Origin: Anderseniella sp963759095
GTDB taxonomy: Bacteria; Pseudomonadota; Alphaproteobacteria; Rhizobiales; Aestuariivirgaceae
NCBI GenBank assembly: GCA_963759095.1
Contig: CAVWYF010000028.1
Coordinates: forward strand, 62,001 to 126,000
Length of the DNA: 64,000 nt
Reading direction: 5' to 3'
The notes beneath the pieces were generated by a model, which made no database searches, was not told the DNA's origin, and saw only the letters and a list, made by a program, of their open reading frames with translations. This document shows, in pieces, positions 54,635 through 63,120 of this stretch (positions within the stretch are counted from its first letter, which is position 1; each line of letters starts with the position of its first letter). The position numbers and the translations under genes are program-made.

Positions 54635-55195
54635 TTATTGTGTCCTTTTTCCGGTGAACTTCAGCACCGAGAGAACCTTGTCGCCCATTTTCATCAACCT
54701 GTTGAGCTGAGACTTCGGAACACCCAGCATCTGTACATACCAGCGGTTTGTCGTATCCATGAACTCCTGCATGTCGTGCAGCCGCTTAAGGACAACCGGG
54801 TCGATACCGGCTTCTGTCTCAGCCTTGGCGACACACTCCTTCAGGGCGGCGGCTGCCGGATCAATCTCACGCTCCTTGCGGCCCTGGGCTATGCGCATCG
54901 CCATTTCCCAGACATCGGTTTCAGCCTCAAAATGCTCACGCCGTTCACCCTGGATGGGAACCCGGCGGATCAGCTTCCAGCTGACCAGCTCTTTCAGCGA
55001 ATTCGATACATTGGACCGCGCAATACCGAGCGTTTCGGAAATCTGCTCGGCATTGAGCGGCCTGGTGCTCAGGAACAGCAAGGCATGAATTTGCGCGACG
55101 GAGCGATTGACACCCCACTGCCCGCCCATGTCACCCCAATAGAGAATGAACTGGTCGGCAGCCTTGCTGATTTCTATTTCTCTTATTTCTGTCAT
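54635..55195 (-). CDS. GbsR/MarR-family transcriptional regulator
   Basis: A 186-residue winged-helix regulator. The N-terminal part (FILYWGDMGGQWGVNRSVAQIHALLFLSTRPL) and the recognition region (AEQISETLGIARSNVSNSLKELVSWKLIRRV) are typical of the GbsR group, which in Bacillus senses choline. A helical dimerisation tail follows. It is co-oriented with the DUF4166-epimerase genes. Matching 18-base palindromes over its start codon and before DUF4166 suggest it represses both itself and that operon. Confidence 0.9.
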   Translation of the reverse strand: MTEIREIEISKAADQFILYWGDMGGQWGVNRSVAQIHALLFLSTRPLNAEQISETLGIARSNVSNSLKELVSWKLIRRVPIQGERREHFEAETDVWEMAMRIAQGRKEREIDPAAAALKECVAKAETEAGIDPVVLKRLHDMQEFMDTTNRWYVQMLGVPKSQLNRLMKMGDKVLSVLKFTGKRTQ

Positions 55196-55203
55196 GACAG
55201 AAA
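55186..55203. promoter_or_regulatory. palindromic operator over the start of the GbsR/MarR gene
   Basis: TTTCTGTCATGACAGAAA is a fully symmetric 18-base palindrome. Its centre contains the start codon of the regulator (complement of 55193-55195), so binding would block its own expression. The arms TTTCTGT and ACAGAAA are identical to those of the site at 54589. Confidence 0.8.
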
Positions 55204-55334
55204 CTTATGACACCGCACAGAAAATGTCAAGCCGGAAACAGACTGCGACAAATTGACGATCGATATGACGACCGTCTTCCGGTGACCGGCAAAAGGCCTA
55301 GACGGCATTAAACCTCCACACTATCGTCCGCCCC

Positions 55335-56735
55335 ATGTTGACACCTGACTTGATCGAAAAATTCTCGGTAATCGTTGGCCATAAAAACGCGCTTACCAAT
55401 GAGGCTGATATCGCCCCGCACCTGCTGGAGCCGAGAGGCAAGTTTTGCGGCCACTCACCGCTTGTACTGCAGCCCGGCAGCACGGAAGAGGTCAGTGCGA
55501 TCCTGAAACTCGCCAACGAGACCAGCACGGCCATCGTGCCGCAAGGCGGCAATACCGGGCTGGTCGGCGGGCAGATGCCGGCGGGCGAAATCGTCGTGTC
55601 GCTGAGCCGGATAAACCGGGTTCGCCATATCGATACTGCCGACAATTGTATTACGCTTGAAGCCGGCGTGACGCTGCACAACGCCCAGGAGGCAGCCATC
55701 GCCGAGGGTCTGATTTTCCCGCTGTGGATTGCGTCACAGGGTACCTGCCAGATCGGCGGCAACCTGGCCACCAATGCCGGCGGCATCAATATGCTGGCCT
55801 ATGGCAATACCCGCGACCTGTGCCTCGGCCTGGAAGTCGTGCTGGCATCCGGCGAGGTGTGGAACGGGCTGACATCCCTGCGCAAGGACAATACCGGGTA
55901 TGACCTGAAACACCTGTTCATCGGTTGTGAAGGCACGCTCGGCGTCATTACCGCGGCGAGCATGAAACTGCTGCCGGCACCGCTTGACCGGGCCACCGTG
56001 TTTGCGGCCATCCCCTCGCCCGTCGAAGCGCTTGAACTGTTGTCACTGGTGCGCCGGATGAGCGGCAGTGCGATCGTGGCGTTTGAAATCATGCCGCGCA
56101 GTGGCGTCGAGATGTCCATAAAGCATGGCGGTTGCCGTGATCCGCTGGAGGCGCCGTCGGACTGGTATGTGCTGTTTGAGCTGGCCGGGTTTGATACGGA
56201 AGGTGACATGAACGGCAAGGCAACCGGCATCCTGGAAGTGGCTTTCGAGGAAGGCCTGGTCAGTGATGCAACCATTGCCGCCAGCACCCAGGCCGCGCAG
56301 GATTTATGGCGCATCCGCGAAGCCATGTCGGAAGTGCAACGCCTTGAAGGCGGTTCAATCAAGCATGATATTTCAGTGCCGGTATCAAAGGTACCGGCAT
56401 TCCTCGACGAGGCAACTGCGCTGGTCGAAGACATGCTGCCCGGCTGCCGGCCGGTTCCGTTCGGACACATCGGCGACGGCAATATTCACTTCAATATTTC
56501 ACAGCCTGTGGACGCCGACAGAGAGGCCTTCCTGGCAATGTGGGAAGCGGTGAGCACGCGGGTGCATGACACGGTGCGCAAATATGGCGGATCAATCAGC
56601 GCCGAACACGGTATCGGCACCTTGAAGCGGGACGAACTGGCGGCCATCAAACAGCCTGTGGAAATGACCATGATGCGCGGCATCAAGCACCTGCTGGACC
56701 CCAACGGCATTCTCAACCCGGGCAAGGTGCTCTAA
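55335..56735 (+). CDS. FAD-binding 2-hydroxy-acid dehydrogenase (GlcD/D-2-hydroxyglutarate type)
   Basis: A 466-residue flavoprotein of the vanillyl-alcohol-oxidase/GlcD family that oxidises D-2-hydroxy acids to keto acids. Motifs are VPQGGNTGLVGGQMP, GTCQIGGNLATNAGGINMLAYGN (FAD site), GCEGTLGVITAASMKLLP and the C-terminal metal/FAD part PFGHIGDGNIHFNI and SAEHGIGTLKRDEL. It resembles D-2-hydroxyglutarate dehydrogenase as well as D-lactate dehydrogenase. The GNAT gene follows three bases later. Confidence 0.93.
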   Translation: MLTPDLIEKFSVIVGHKNALTNEADIAPHLLEPRGKFCGHSPLVLQPGSTEEVSAILKLANETSTAIVPQGGNTGLVGGQMPAGEIVVSLSRINRVRHIDTADNCITLEAGVTLHNAQEAAIAEGLIFPLWIASQGTCQIGGNLATNAGGINMLAYGNTRDLCLGLEVVLASGEVWNGLTSLRKDNTGYDLKHLFIGCEGTLGVITAASMKLLPAPLDRATVFAAIPSPVEALELLSLVRRMSGSAIVAFEIMPRSGVEMSIKHGGCRDPLEAPSDWYVLFELAGFDTEGDMNGKATGILEVAFEEGLVSDATIAASTQAAQDLWRIREAMSEVQRLEGGSIKHDISVPVSKVPAFLDEATALVEDMLPGCRPVPFGHIGDGNIHFNISQPVDADREAFLAMWEAVSTRVHDTVRKYGGSISAEHGIGTLKRDELAAIKQPVEMTMMRGIKHLLDPNGILNPGKVL

Positions 56736-56737
56736 AA

Positions 56738-57172
56738 ATGGCCAGCGTCGAATTCAGACCCGTTGAGGATGCGGAAGTTGCCGGTGTCATTGCGCTGTGG
56801 AACACATGCGGCCTGACCCGGCCCTGGAACGATCCCGACAAGGACATCGCGTTTGCCCGGTCCGGCCCGGCATCAGACCTGCTGGTCATGGTCGACAATA
56901 AAACCGTTATCGCATCCGTCATGGTCGGCCATGACGGCCACCGCGGCATTGTCTATTATGTTGCCACCCACCCGGATTTTCAGCGCAAGGGCCTGGGCGC
57001 CGCCGCCATGCGCGCGGCCGAAGACTGGCTCACGCAACGCGGCGTGTGGAAACTCAATCTGCTGGTACGGGCTGAAAACGAGGCCGTGCGGTCATTCTAC
57101 GAGAAACTCGGCTATGAGGTGGAGCCGCGGCTGTGCATGGCCCGCAAGCTGATCCCGGCTCCTTCAGAATAA
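56738..57172 (+). CDS. GNAT-family acetyltransferase
   Basis: A 144-residue N-acetyltransferase close to the YpeA type. The acetyl-CoA motif A is GIVYYVATHPDFQRKGLGAAAMRAAEDWL, and motif B includes VRSFYEKLGYEVEPR. Target unknown. The gene starts two bases after the stop of the FAD gene and overlaps the convergent SRAP gene by nine bases at its end. Confidence 0.9.
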   Translation: MASVEFRPVEDAEVAGVIALWNTCGLTRPWNDPDKDIAFARSGPASDLLVMVDNKTVIASVMVGHDGHRGIVYYVATHPDFQRKGLGAAAMRAAEDWLTQRGVWKLNLLVRAENEAVRSFYEKLGYEVEPRLCMARKLIPAPSE

Positions 57173-57856
57173 TTTCAGTTGATCGTCTGACCGCTTCTCA
57201 GGCTCCGGTTTTGCGTCCGGCGCCTTTCGCTTCCGGCCGGGTAACTGAGTTTCTGCCGCCACAAAGAAACTGTCTTCAACCGGCCGCATCAGATCGGCTA
57301 CCTGCTTGCCGTCGGGCCGGGAGTGATCCAGCCATCGGGTGAAATCCTGAGGCTTGATGACGACCGGCATGCGGGTGTGTATCTGCGCCATCATGGCGTT
57401 GGGCTCGGTGGTCAGGATAGCCGCGCTTTCCAGTTCCGAGCCATCCGGCGAGGTCCAGTGCTCCCAAATGCCGGCAAACGCAAACAGACCATTGTCTGAT
57501 CCGGTGATATGAAACGGCTGCTTGCGGCCCGGCACATCGCCTTTCCATTCATAAAACCCATCAGCGGGAATGAGGCAGCGGCGGCGCCGGATGGCATGGC
57601 GGAAAGACGGCTTTTCAAACACCGTCTCCGAACGGGCATTGGTCAGCGGCTTGCCGGCTTTCATCTCCTTGGTCCAGGACGGTACAAATCCCCAGCGTAC
57701 CAACGCAAAGTGCCGGTTGGTCCTCTCCCCCTTCACAATGGCGATGGGCTGGCCCGGAGCCACCACGTCACGCGGCGGGAAGTTGGGTTGCTCGGGATAG
57801 TCGAACAACGCCTTGACCTCTTCGGGCGACTTGCGAAAGCTGTATAGATTACACAT
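57164..57856 (-). CDS. SOS-response-associated peptidase (SRAP/YedK/HMCES)
   Basis: A 230-residue SRAP protein. Cys2 of the mature chain (MCNLYSFRK) is the residue that cross-links to abasic sites in single-stranded DNA and protects them. Other landmarks are RWGFVPSWTK, NARSETVFEKPSFRHAIRRRRCLIPADGFYEW and the active-site TTEPNAMMAQIHTRMPV. The start is set at MCNLYS because Cys must be exposed next to the initiator Met; three upstream codons (MPT) are left out. Confidence 0.95.
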   Translation of the reverse strand: MCNLYSFRKSPEEVKALFDYPEQPNFPPRDVVAPGQPIAIVKGERTNRHFALVRWGFVPSWTKEMKAGKPLTNARSETVFEKPSFRHAIRRRRCLIPADGFYEWKGDVPGRKQPFHITGSDNGLFAFAGIWEHWTSPDGSELESAAILTTEPNAMMAQIHTRMPVVIKPQDFTRWLDHSRPDGKQVADLMRPVEDSFFVAAETQLPGRKRKAPDAKPEPEKRSDDQLKLF

Positions 57857-57901
57857 GGTCGGCAATCTGCCACGGCCACATCAGGATTTGAACCATTAGT
57901 A

Positions 57902-58327
57902 ATGACAATTGCGCGTGTAAAACCGGTTCCGGGCGTCAGCACCATGACATTGCGCGACGGCAAGGTGTTGCTGGCCAAGCGTGCCAAAAAGGCAGGATAC
58001 GGGCTCTGGAGCCTGCCGGGCGGGCATATTGAAACCGGTGAGCCGGCCCGTGACGCCGCCTTGCGGGAACTGGCGGAAGAAACCGGCGTCACCGCCCGCC
58101 TCGACAGGCTGATCGAGTGTCAGGACATCATTCATCGCGATGGCCAAGGTACAGTGATCTTTCACTATGTGATTTCAGTGTTTTTATGCCACTGGCAGCG
58201 CGGTGAAGCCGTCGCTGCGACCGATGTATCCGACGTCATGTGGGCGCAAGGCTCCGACCTGGACAGGCTGGACATGACGCATGGCACCGCGGAACTGATC
58301 AGAAACACCCTGAAAACCCTCACATAA
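57902..58327 (+). CDS. NUDIX hydrolase
   Basis: A 141-residue Nudix protein. The complete Nudix box GHIETGEPARDAALRELAEE is present with its Mg-binding glutamates. The family cuts nucleoside diphosphate compounds; the size and WSLPGG start of the motif recall ADP-ribose or 8-oxo-dGTP hydrolases. It is divergent from the SRAP gene with about 45 bases between. Confidence 0.92.
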   Translation: MTIARVKPVPGVSTMTLRDGKVLLAKRAKKAGYGLWSLPGGHIETGEPARDAALRELAEETGVTARLDRLIECQDIIHRDGQGTVIFHYVISVFLCHWQRGEAVAATDVSDVMWAQGSDLDRLDMTHGTAELIRNTLKTLT

Positions 58328-58371
58328 ATCTGATTGGCTTGTGACCGGCCGATACGTCACCCTTCCGCCTC

Positions 58372-59367
58372 ATGAAACTGGCAACCGGCATTGTCGCCGC
58401 ATTATTCCTTGCGGCCCTCACTATAACGTCTCTGGCAAGCGGCGAGGCGGACCGGTTTGTCCGAATGGGCTGGTCAAACACAGACTTTTCCAAAACCACG
58501 ATACCGCTGTCCGAAGTAATGTCCGGCGGACCGCCGCGCGACGGCATTCCACCCATCGACAATCCGCAGTTCCAGCCTGCAAGCTCACAAAAAGACCTGG
58601 CCGCCAAGGACCCGGTTGTCTCCATTGAAATCAATGGCGATGCGCGTGCCTATCCGCTGCGGATTCTGATCTGGCACGAAATCGTCAATGACACCGTGGG
58701 CGGCAAACCGGTGGCCGTCACCTATTGCCCGCTATGCAACGCGGCGATTGTGTTTGACCGCATGGTCGACGGCCAGATGAAGGATTTCGGCACAACCGGC
58801 CTGCTGCGCAATTCGGACCTGATCATGTATGACCGGCAAAGCGAAAGCTGGTGGCAACAGTTCACCGGCAAGGCCATTGCCGGATCTGAGGTCGGCAGCA
58901 GCCTGAAATTCTTAGCCGCCAGGCTGGAAAGCTGGGCAGAGTTCACCAGCCGGTTTCCCGATGGCCGGGTTCTGGTTCCCAACAATCCCGGTTTTCGCAA
59001 TTATGGCCGCAACCCCTATGTAGGCTATGACAGTGCTGCTGCACCTTTCCTGTATCGCGGCAAGATGCCCGAAGGCATCAGTCCCATGGCCCGGGTGGTG
59101 GTTTATCGCATCAATGGCAAGGTAAACGCCGTTGCCCTGTCAATGCTGAGCAAGAGCGAAGAATTGATGCACGGCAACGTGACAATCAAATGGAAGGCCG
59201 GCCAGGCGTCCGCACTGGACTCAGGCGTAATTGCCGAGGGACGCGATGTCGGCAGCATCACCGTTCAGAAAAAGAATGCCTCGGGCAGCTATGAAGACAT
59301 TCCCTATGATGTCACATTTGCCTTTGTCGTCGAAGCCTTCGAACCGGGCACCGTCATTCAGAAATAG
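58372..59367 (+). CDS. DUF3179 exported protein
   Basis: A 331-residue protein with a signal peptide (MKLATGIVAALFLAALTITSLASG). The DUF3179 core is VVSIEINGDARAYPLRILIWHEIVND, then VAVTYCPLCNAAIVFDR with a CxxC pair, GLLRNSDLIMYDRQSESWWQQ, and PYVGYDS. The family is widespread but its function is unknown; the CxxC and acidic residues suggest a metal or redox site. It lies about 45 bases after the Nudix gene in the same direction. Confidence 0.9.
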   Translation: MKLATGIVAALFLAALTITSLASGEADRFVRMGWSNTDFSKTTIPLSEVMSGGPPRDGIPPIDNPQFQPASSQKDLAAKDPVVSIEINGDARAYPLRILIWHEIVNDTVGGKPVAVTYCPLCNAAIVFDRMVDGQMKDFGTTGLLRNSDLIMYDRQSESWWQQFTGKAIAGSEVGSSLKFLAARLESWAEFTSRFPDGRVLVPNNPGFRNYGRNPYVGYDSAAAPFLYRGKMPEGISPMARVVVYRINGKVNAVALSMLSKSEELMHGNVTIKWKAGQASALDSGVIAEGRDVGSITVQKKNASGSYEDIPYDVTFAFVVEAFEPGTVIQK

Positions 59368-59590
59368 CCCTTTTTCGGGCGTTTCCACCCTGCAAACCGG
59401 TCCGCTTTTTACCTCGCGTGGCGCCAATTGTGGCGCGTTAACCTTTTGGCAAGTATCGGCGTGTGTCTCGCCTGCCACATGCTAGTGTGCAGGCTTGAGC
59501 GACGCATCCGAGTCATCGGAAAAGCAGTGGCCAGGTGGGGTAATAAAAAGACGACTGGAAACCAGGGTGAAACAATCGCCGGAATTCCGA

Positions 59591-59839
59591 ATGCCGGAAG
59601 AAGACAATGGAGAAGAAGCGCAACGCAGCCGCCAGGCGGCCTTGCGCTATATTCTCGATGCATGGGAAGAAGCCGTCTATGACGGCCTGGATCCTGATTG
59701 CGTGGCAACGGCTGCCATTTTCGCAGCCCTGTCTGACATGATTGCAAGCTATGGCGAGGAACCGGTTGCCGTCATGGCCGAACGCCTGCCGCAGCGCATT
59801 CGCAACGGTGAGTTCACCGTCATTCGCACATTGCAGTAA
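59591..59839 (+). CDS. conserved small alphaproteobacterial protein, unknown function
   Basis: An 82-residue acidic soluble protein with the pattern QAALRYILDAWEEAVYDGLDPDCVATAAIFAALSDM, then EPVAVMAERLPQRIRNGEF, which I recognise as a conserved rhizobial small-protein family without known function. The preferred start is the ATG at 59591; a TTG at 59495 would add 32 residues of weak sequence. It lies convergent with the AcuI-like gene. Confidence 0.65.
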   Translation: MPEEDNGEEAQRSRQAALRYILDAWEEAVYDGLDPDCVATAAIFAALSDMIASYGEEPVAVMAERLPQRIRNGEFTVIRTLQ

Positions 59840-59884
59840 GTCCGGGGCAGTAAGTCCGGGCCCGAAATCGGAGCCCATACGGGC

Positions 59885-60874
59885 TCAGGCGATGTCCACC
59901 ACGATGCGGCCGCGCACCTTGCCGGACATGATGTCGGCACCGGCAGCGATGACATCGTCCAGCTTAATGTGCGTGGTGAGGCTGTCCAGCTTGGCCATGT
60001 CCAGGTCTTTCGCCAGCCGTGCCCAGGCCTGCTCGCGCCGCGGCTTCGGACACATCACCGAATCAACACCCTGCAACCTGACCCCGCGCAGAATGAACGG
60101 CGCGACCGACGCCGGCAAATCCATGCCCTGCGCGAGGCCACAGGCGGCAACGGCACCGCCGTAATTCATCTGCGACAACACATTTGCCAGCGTGGTTGAT
60201 CCAACCGCGTCCACACACCCTGCCCAGCGCGACTTGGCCAACGGCTTTGGCGGCGTATTGAATTCCTCGCGATCTATAATGCTGGACGCGCCAAGACCTT
60301 TCAGGAAGGCTTCTTCGGAGGTACGCCCGGTAGATGCGGTTACCGAATATCCAAGCTTGGACAGGATGGCGATGGCCACCGAGCCAACACCGCCGGCGGC
60401 ACCGGTGACAAGAATTTCACCGCTGTCCGGCTTGATACCGGCATCTTCAAGCGCCATGACGCACAACATTGAGGTATAGCCTGCGGTTCCAATAGCCATT
60501 GCGTGGGCGGCCGTCATGCCGTCGGGCATTTTCACCAGCCAGTCACCCTTGACCCGGGCGCGTTCGGCAAAACCGCCGGAATGGCTTTCGCCAACCCCCC
60601 AACCGTTCAGGATAACTGCATCGCCGGGGTTGTAGTGGGGATTGTCGGAGGCTGAAACCGTGCCGGCAAAGTCGATGCCCGGCGTCAGCGGGAACTTGCG
60701 GATAATCGGTGCCTTGGCCGTCAGGGCAAGACCATCCTTGTAGTTTAGGGTGGAATGACTGATATCCACCGTCACGTCCCCGTCCATCAGGTCTGCATCG
60801 CTCAGTTCGACCAGCGCGGCGGTTTGCTTGTCATCGGTCTTGTTGATCTGAATTGCACGAAAAGTACCCGACAT
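59885..60874 (-). CDS. acuI: MDR-family NADPH reductase, acryloyl-CoA reductase (AcuI/YhdH) type
   Basis: A 329-residue zinc-independent medium-chain reductase. The AcuI-type marks are STLNYKDGLALTAKAPIIRKFPLTPGIDFAGTV, ILNGWGVGESHSGGFAERARV, VTGAAGGVGSVAIAIL and the end KVRGRIVVDIA. AcuI reduces acryloyl-CoA, which in marine bacteria arises from DMSP. A DmdC-like gene is elsewhere in the window, but no other DMSP gene is next to this one, and many bacteria keep AcuI only for detoxification. Start MSGTFRAIQI; 21 upstream codons are not used. Confidence 0.88.
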   Translation of the reverse strand: MSGTFRAIQINKTDDKQTAALVELSDADLMDGDVTVDISHSTLNYKDGLALTAKAPIIRKFPLTPGIDFAGTVSASDNPHYNPGDAVILNGWGVGESHSGGFAERARVKGDWLVKMPDGMTAAHAMAIGTAGYTSMLCVMALEDAGIKPDSGEILVTGAAGGVGSVAIAILSKLGYSVTASTGRTSEEAFLKGLGASSIIDREEFNTPPKPLAKSRWAGCVDAVGSTTLANVLSQMNYGGAVAACGLAQGMDLPASVAPFILRGVRLQGVDSVMCPKPRREQAWARLAKDLDMAKLDSLTTHIKLDDVIAAGADIMSGKVRGRIVVDIA

Positions 60875-61009
60875 GGAAGTCTCTCCTGTTATGGTAACCT
60901 GGCATCCACACCGATTGGCCGGACACTTCTTGATCATGGCCCTTGGCTTATACCAAACGAAGTAACTATGTAAATCTGTTCACTCAAGCAAGACAGAGAA
61001 TCGCACCAA

Positions 61010-61879
61010 ATGACAGTTTTCATTGCCAGCCTGCCCGATCGTGCCATCATCGAGATCAAGGGCGACGACACCTTGCCGTTTTTGCAGGACCTGGTGACAG
61101 CCAACGTGGCTGACCTGAAACCCGGACAAGCAGTGCACAGCGCCCTGTTGACGCCGCAGGGCAAGATACTGTTCGACTTTTTCATTCTGGCGGTTGAAGG
61201 CGGTGTGCTGCTGGACTGCGCTGCGGATAGCGCCGCCGGCCTCGTCCAGAGGCTCACAATGTACCGGCTGCGCCGGGCGCTGAGCATTAATCAGATCGAT
61301 GATCTGGCAGTCGCGGCTGCCTGGAGTGACGCTGATCTGTCATCTTTGAGTGAAGGTCATAAATTTCCAGACCCGCGCAATGCGGCAATGGGGTCGCGAG
61401 TGATCGCACCACAGGCGGTGATCGCATTGATCGCCAGCCAGCCTGCTGAAGCCTATCTGGACCATCGTTACAAACTGGGTATCGCAGATGCCGCCGAGAT
61501 CGGCTCCGGTGAATTGTTCCCGCATGAAGCGTGTTATGACCAGTTCTCGTCGGTGGATTTTTCAAAAGGATGCTATGTGGGCCAGGAAGTGGTGTCACGC
61601 ATGCAGCATCGCGGCACCGCCCGCTCCCGCCTGGTGCCTATCGATGCTTCTTCTGCGCTGCCAGCGCCCGGTGCGAAGGTGGTTGCCGATGACCGGCAGG
61701 TCGGCACGCTGCTGGGTGCACAAGGCTCACACGGCCTTGCACTGATCCGGCTTGACCGCGCTGCGAAGGCTGAACAGGCTGGCAAGGCTTTGTCAGTTGA
61801 CGCGCAGCAGGTCACCATGCACAAACCAGCCTGGGCGCAATGGGCAGATGCGGCCGATACTGCAGGAGATGATGACTGA
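61010..61879 (+). CDS. ygfZ: YgfZ/GcvT-like folate-binding protein
   Basis: A 289-residue homologue of GcvT in the YgfZ family, which helps repair or build iron-sulfur clusters in a folate-dependent way. The family signature KGCYVGQEVVSRMQHRG (with its conserved cysteine) is present, as are LQDLVTANVADLKPGQ and LLTPQGKILFDFFIL. It is not the glycine cleavage T protein, which lies elsewhere in the window. Its stop shares a base with the next ATG (TGATG), coupling it to tag. Confidence 0.93.
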   Translation: MTVFIASLPDRAIIEIKGDDTLPFLQDLVTANVADLKPGQAVHSALLTPQGKILFDFFILAVEGGVLLDCAADSAAGLVQRLTMYRLRRALSINQIDDLAVAAAWSDADLSSLSEGHKFPDPRNAAMGSRVIAPQAVIALIASQPAEAYLDHRYKLGIADAAEIGSGELFPHEACYDQFSSVDFSKGCYVGQEVVSRMQHRGTARSRLVPIDASSALPAPGAKVVADDRQVGTLLGAQGSHGLALIRLDRAAKAEQAGKALSVDAQQVTMHKPAWAQWADAADTAGDDD

Positions 61880-62487
61880 TGGGCTGGGAGCATTCACTGA
61901 TCACCCATGAAGACGGCATTGACCGGTGTGGCTGGTCCGGAACCGCACCTGATTACGTGACCTATCACGATGAGGAATGGGGCGTGCCGGAATATGATAG
62001 TCAGGCGCTGTTTGAAAAGCTGCTGCTTGACGGCTTCCAGGCAGGCCTTTCGTGGATTGCCATCCTGCGCAAGCGCGACAACTTTCGCGCCGCCTTTGAC
62101 GGTTTCGATCCGGCCATCATGGCGCGCTATGATGAGGCAAAAAAGGCTGAGCTGATGCAGGATGCCGGTATCGTGCGCAACCGGCTGAAGATCGAGTCCA
62201 GTGTCACCAACGCGCAAGCCTACCTGGAAATCGAGGCGGCACAGGGCTTCGACAGCTATTTGTGGGACTTCATGGACGGCAGGCCACTGGTCAATCGCTT
62301 CACCCGCCTGGAGGACGTGCCGGCGGCCACGCCACTGGCTGAAAAAATCTCCAAGGACCTGAAGAAACGCGGCTTCCGGTTCGTCGGCCCGACCATTGTC
62401 TATGCGTTCATGCAGGCGGTCGGCATGGTCAACGACCATCTGGTTCAGTGCCACCGGCACGAGCCGTGCAAGAAGCTGGTTCGCTAA
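61879..62487 (+). CDS. tag: DNA-3-methyladenine glycosylase I
   Basis: A 202-residue base-excision enzyme that removes 3-methyladenine. The helix-hairpin fold is suggested by ALFEKLLLDGFQAGLSWIAILRKRDNF and the Tag zinc site by RCGW and YHDEEWG near the start plus CHRHEPC at the end. Size is normal. It starts inside the stop of ygfZ and ends three bases before the HD-domain gene, forming a small operon with both. Confidence 0.95.
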   Translation: MGWEHSLITHEDGIDRCGWSGTAPDYVTYHDEEWGVPEYDSQALFEKLLLDGFQAGLSWIAILRKRDNFRAAFDGFDPAIMARYDEAKKAELMQDAGIVRNRLKIESSVTNAQAYLEIEAAQGFDSYLWDFMDGRPLVNRFTRLEDVPAATPLAEKISKDLKKRGFRFVGPTIVYAFMQAVGMVNDHLVQCHRHEPCKKLVR

Positions 62488-62490
62488 TCG

Positions 62491-63108
62491 ATGGCAGCCG
62501 GATCAAGACAACCGGAGGCACCACGTGCCTGGCAGCGCATGTTGTCGGGACGCAGGCTGGACCTGCTGGAACCGTCACCGCTGGATGTCGAGATTGAAGA
62601 TATTGCCCACGGGCTGGCGCGGGTCGCGCGCTGGAATGGCCAGACCCATGGTGCACACGCATTCTCAGTTGCCCAGCACTGTGTTGTCGTCGAGCAGTTG
62701 ATGGGAGAGTTTTATCCAAACACTGATCCGCGCTGGCGGCTGGCAGCCCTGCTTCATGATGCATCCGAGTATGTGATCGGCGACATGATCTCGCCGTTCA
62801 AGGCCGCGCTCGGACTGGACTACAGGGCATTTGAAGCCAGGCTGATGGAGGCTGTGCACGTACGCTTCGGACTACCCGCGCATTTGCCGGACAGGGTCGA
62901 AACTCAAATCAAACGGGCGGACAAGGCGTCTGCGTTTTTCGAAGCTACCGTGCTGGCCGGTTTTGCCGATGGCGAAGCCGCGAAATTTTTCGGCCGGCCC
63001 CGCGGGCTCGACGCATCTACGGTTTCAACCCTGCAGAAACTGACACCGCAATCAGCCGAGCAGGCTGGCGTTGCCTTCATGAAGAAATTTGCGCAATTGC
63101 GGCTTTAG
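62491..63108 (+). CDS. HD-domain phosphohydrolase (YfbR-like 5'-nucleotidase)
   Basis: A 205-residue HD-fold protein. The metal motif is LLHDASEYVIGDMISPFK, with an upstream histidine in HAFSVAQHC and a later aspartate in IKRADKASAFFEATVL. These match the YfbR group of 5'-deoxynucleotidases. The gene begins three bases after tag and is probably co-transcribed. Nucleotide pool cleaning is the expected role. Confidence 0.88.
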   Translation: MAAGSRQPEAPRAWQRMLSGRRLDLLEPSPLDVEIEDIAHGLARVARWNGQTHGAHAFSVAQHCVVVEQLMGEFYPNTDPRWRLAALLHDASEYVIGDMISPFKAALGLDYRAFEARLMEAVHVRFGLPAHLPDRVETQIKRADKASAFFEATVLAGFADGEAAKFFGRPRGLDASTVSTLQKLTPQSAEQAGVAFMKKFAQLRL

Positions 63109-63120
63109 GCTGGGCAGGCT

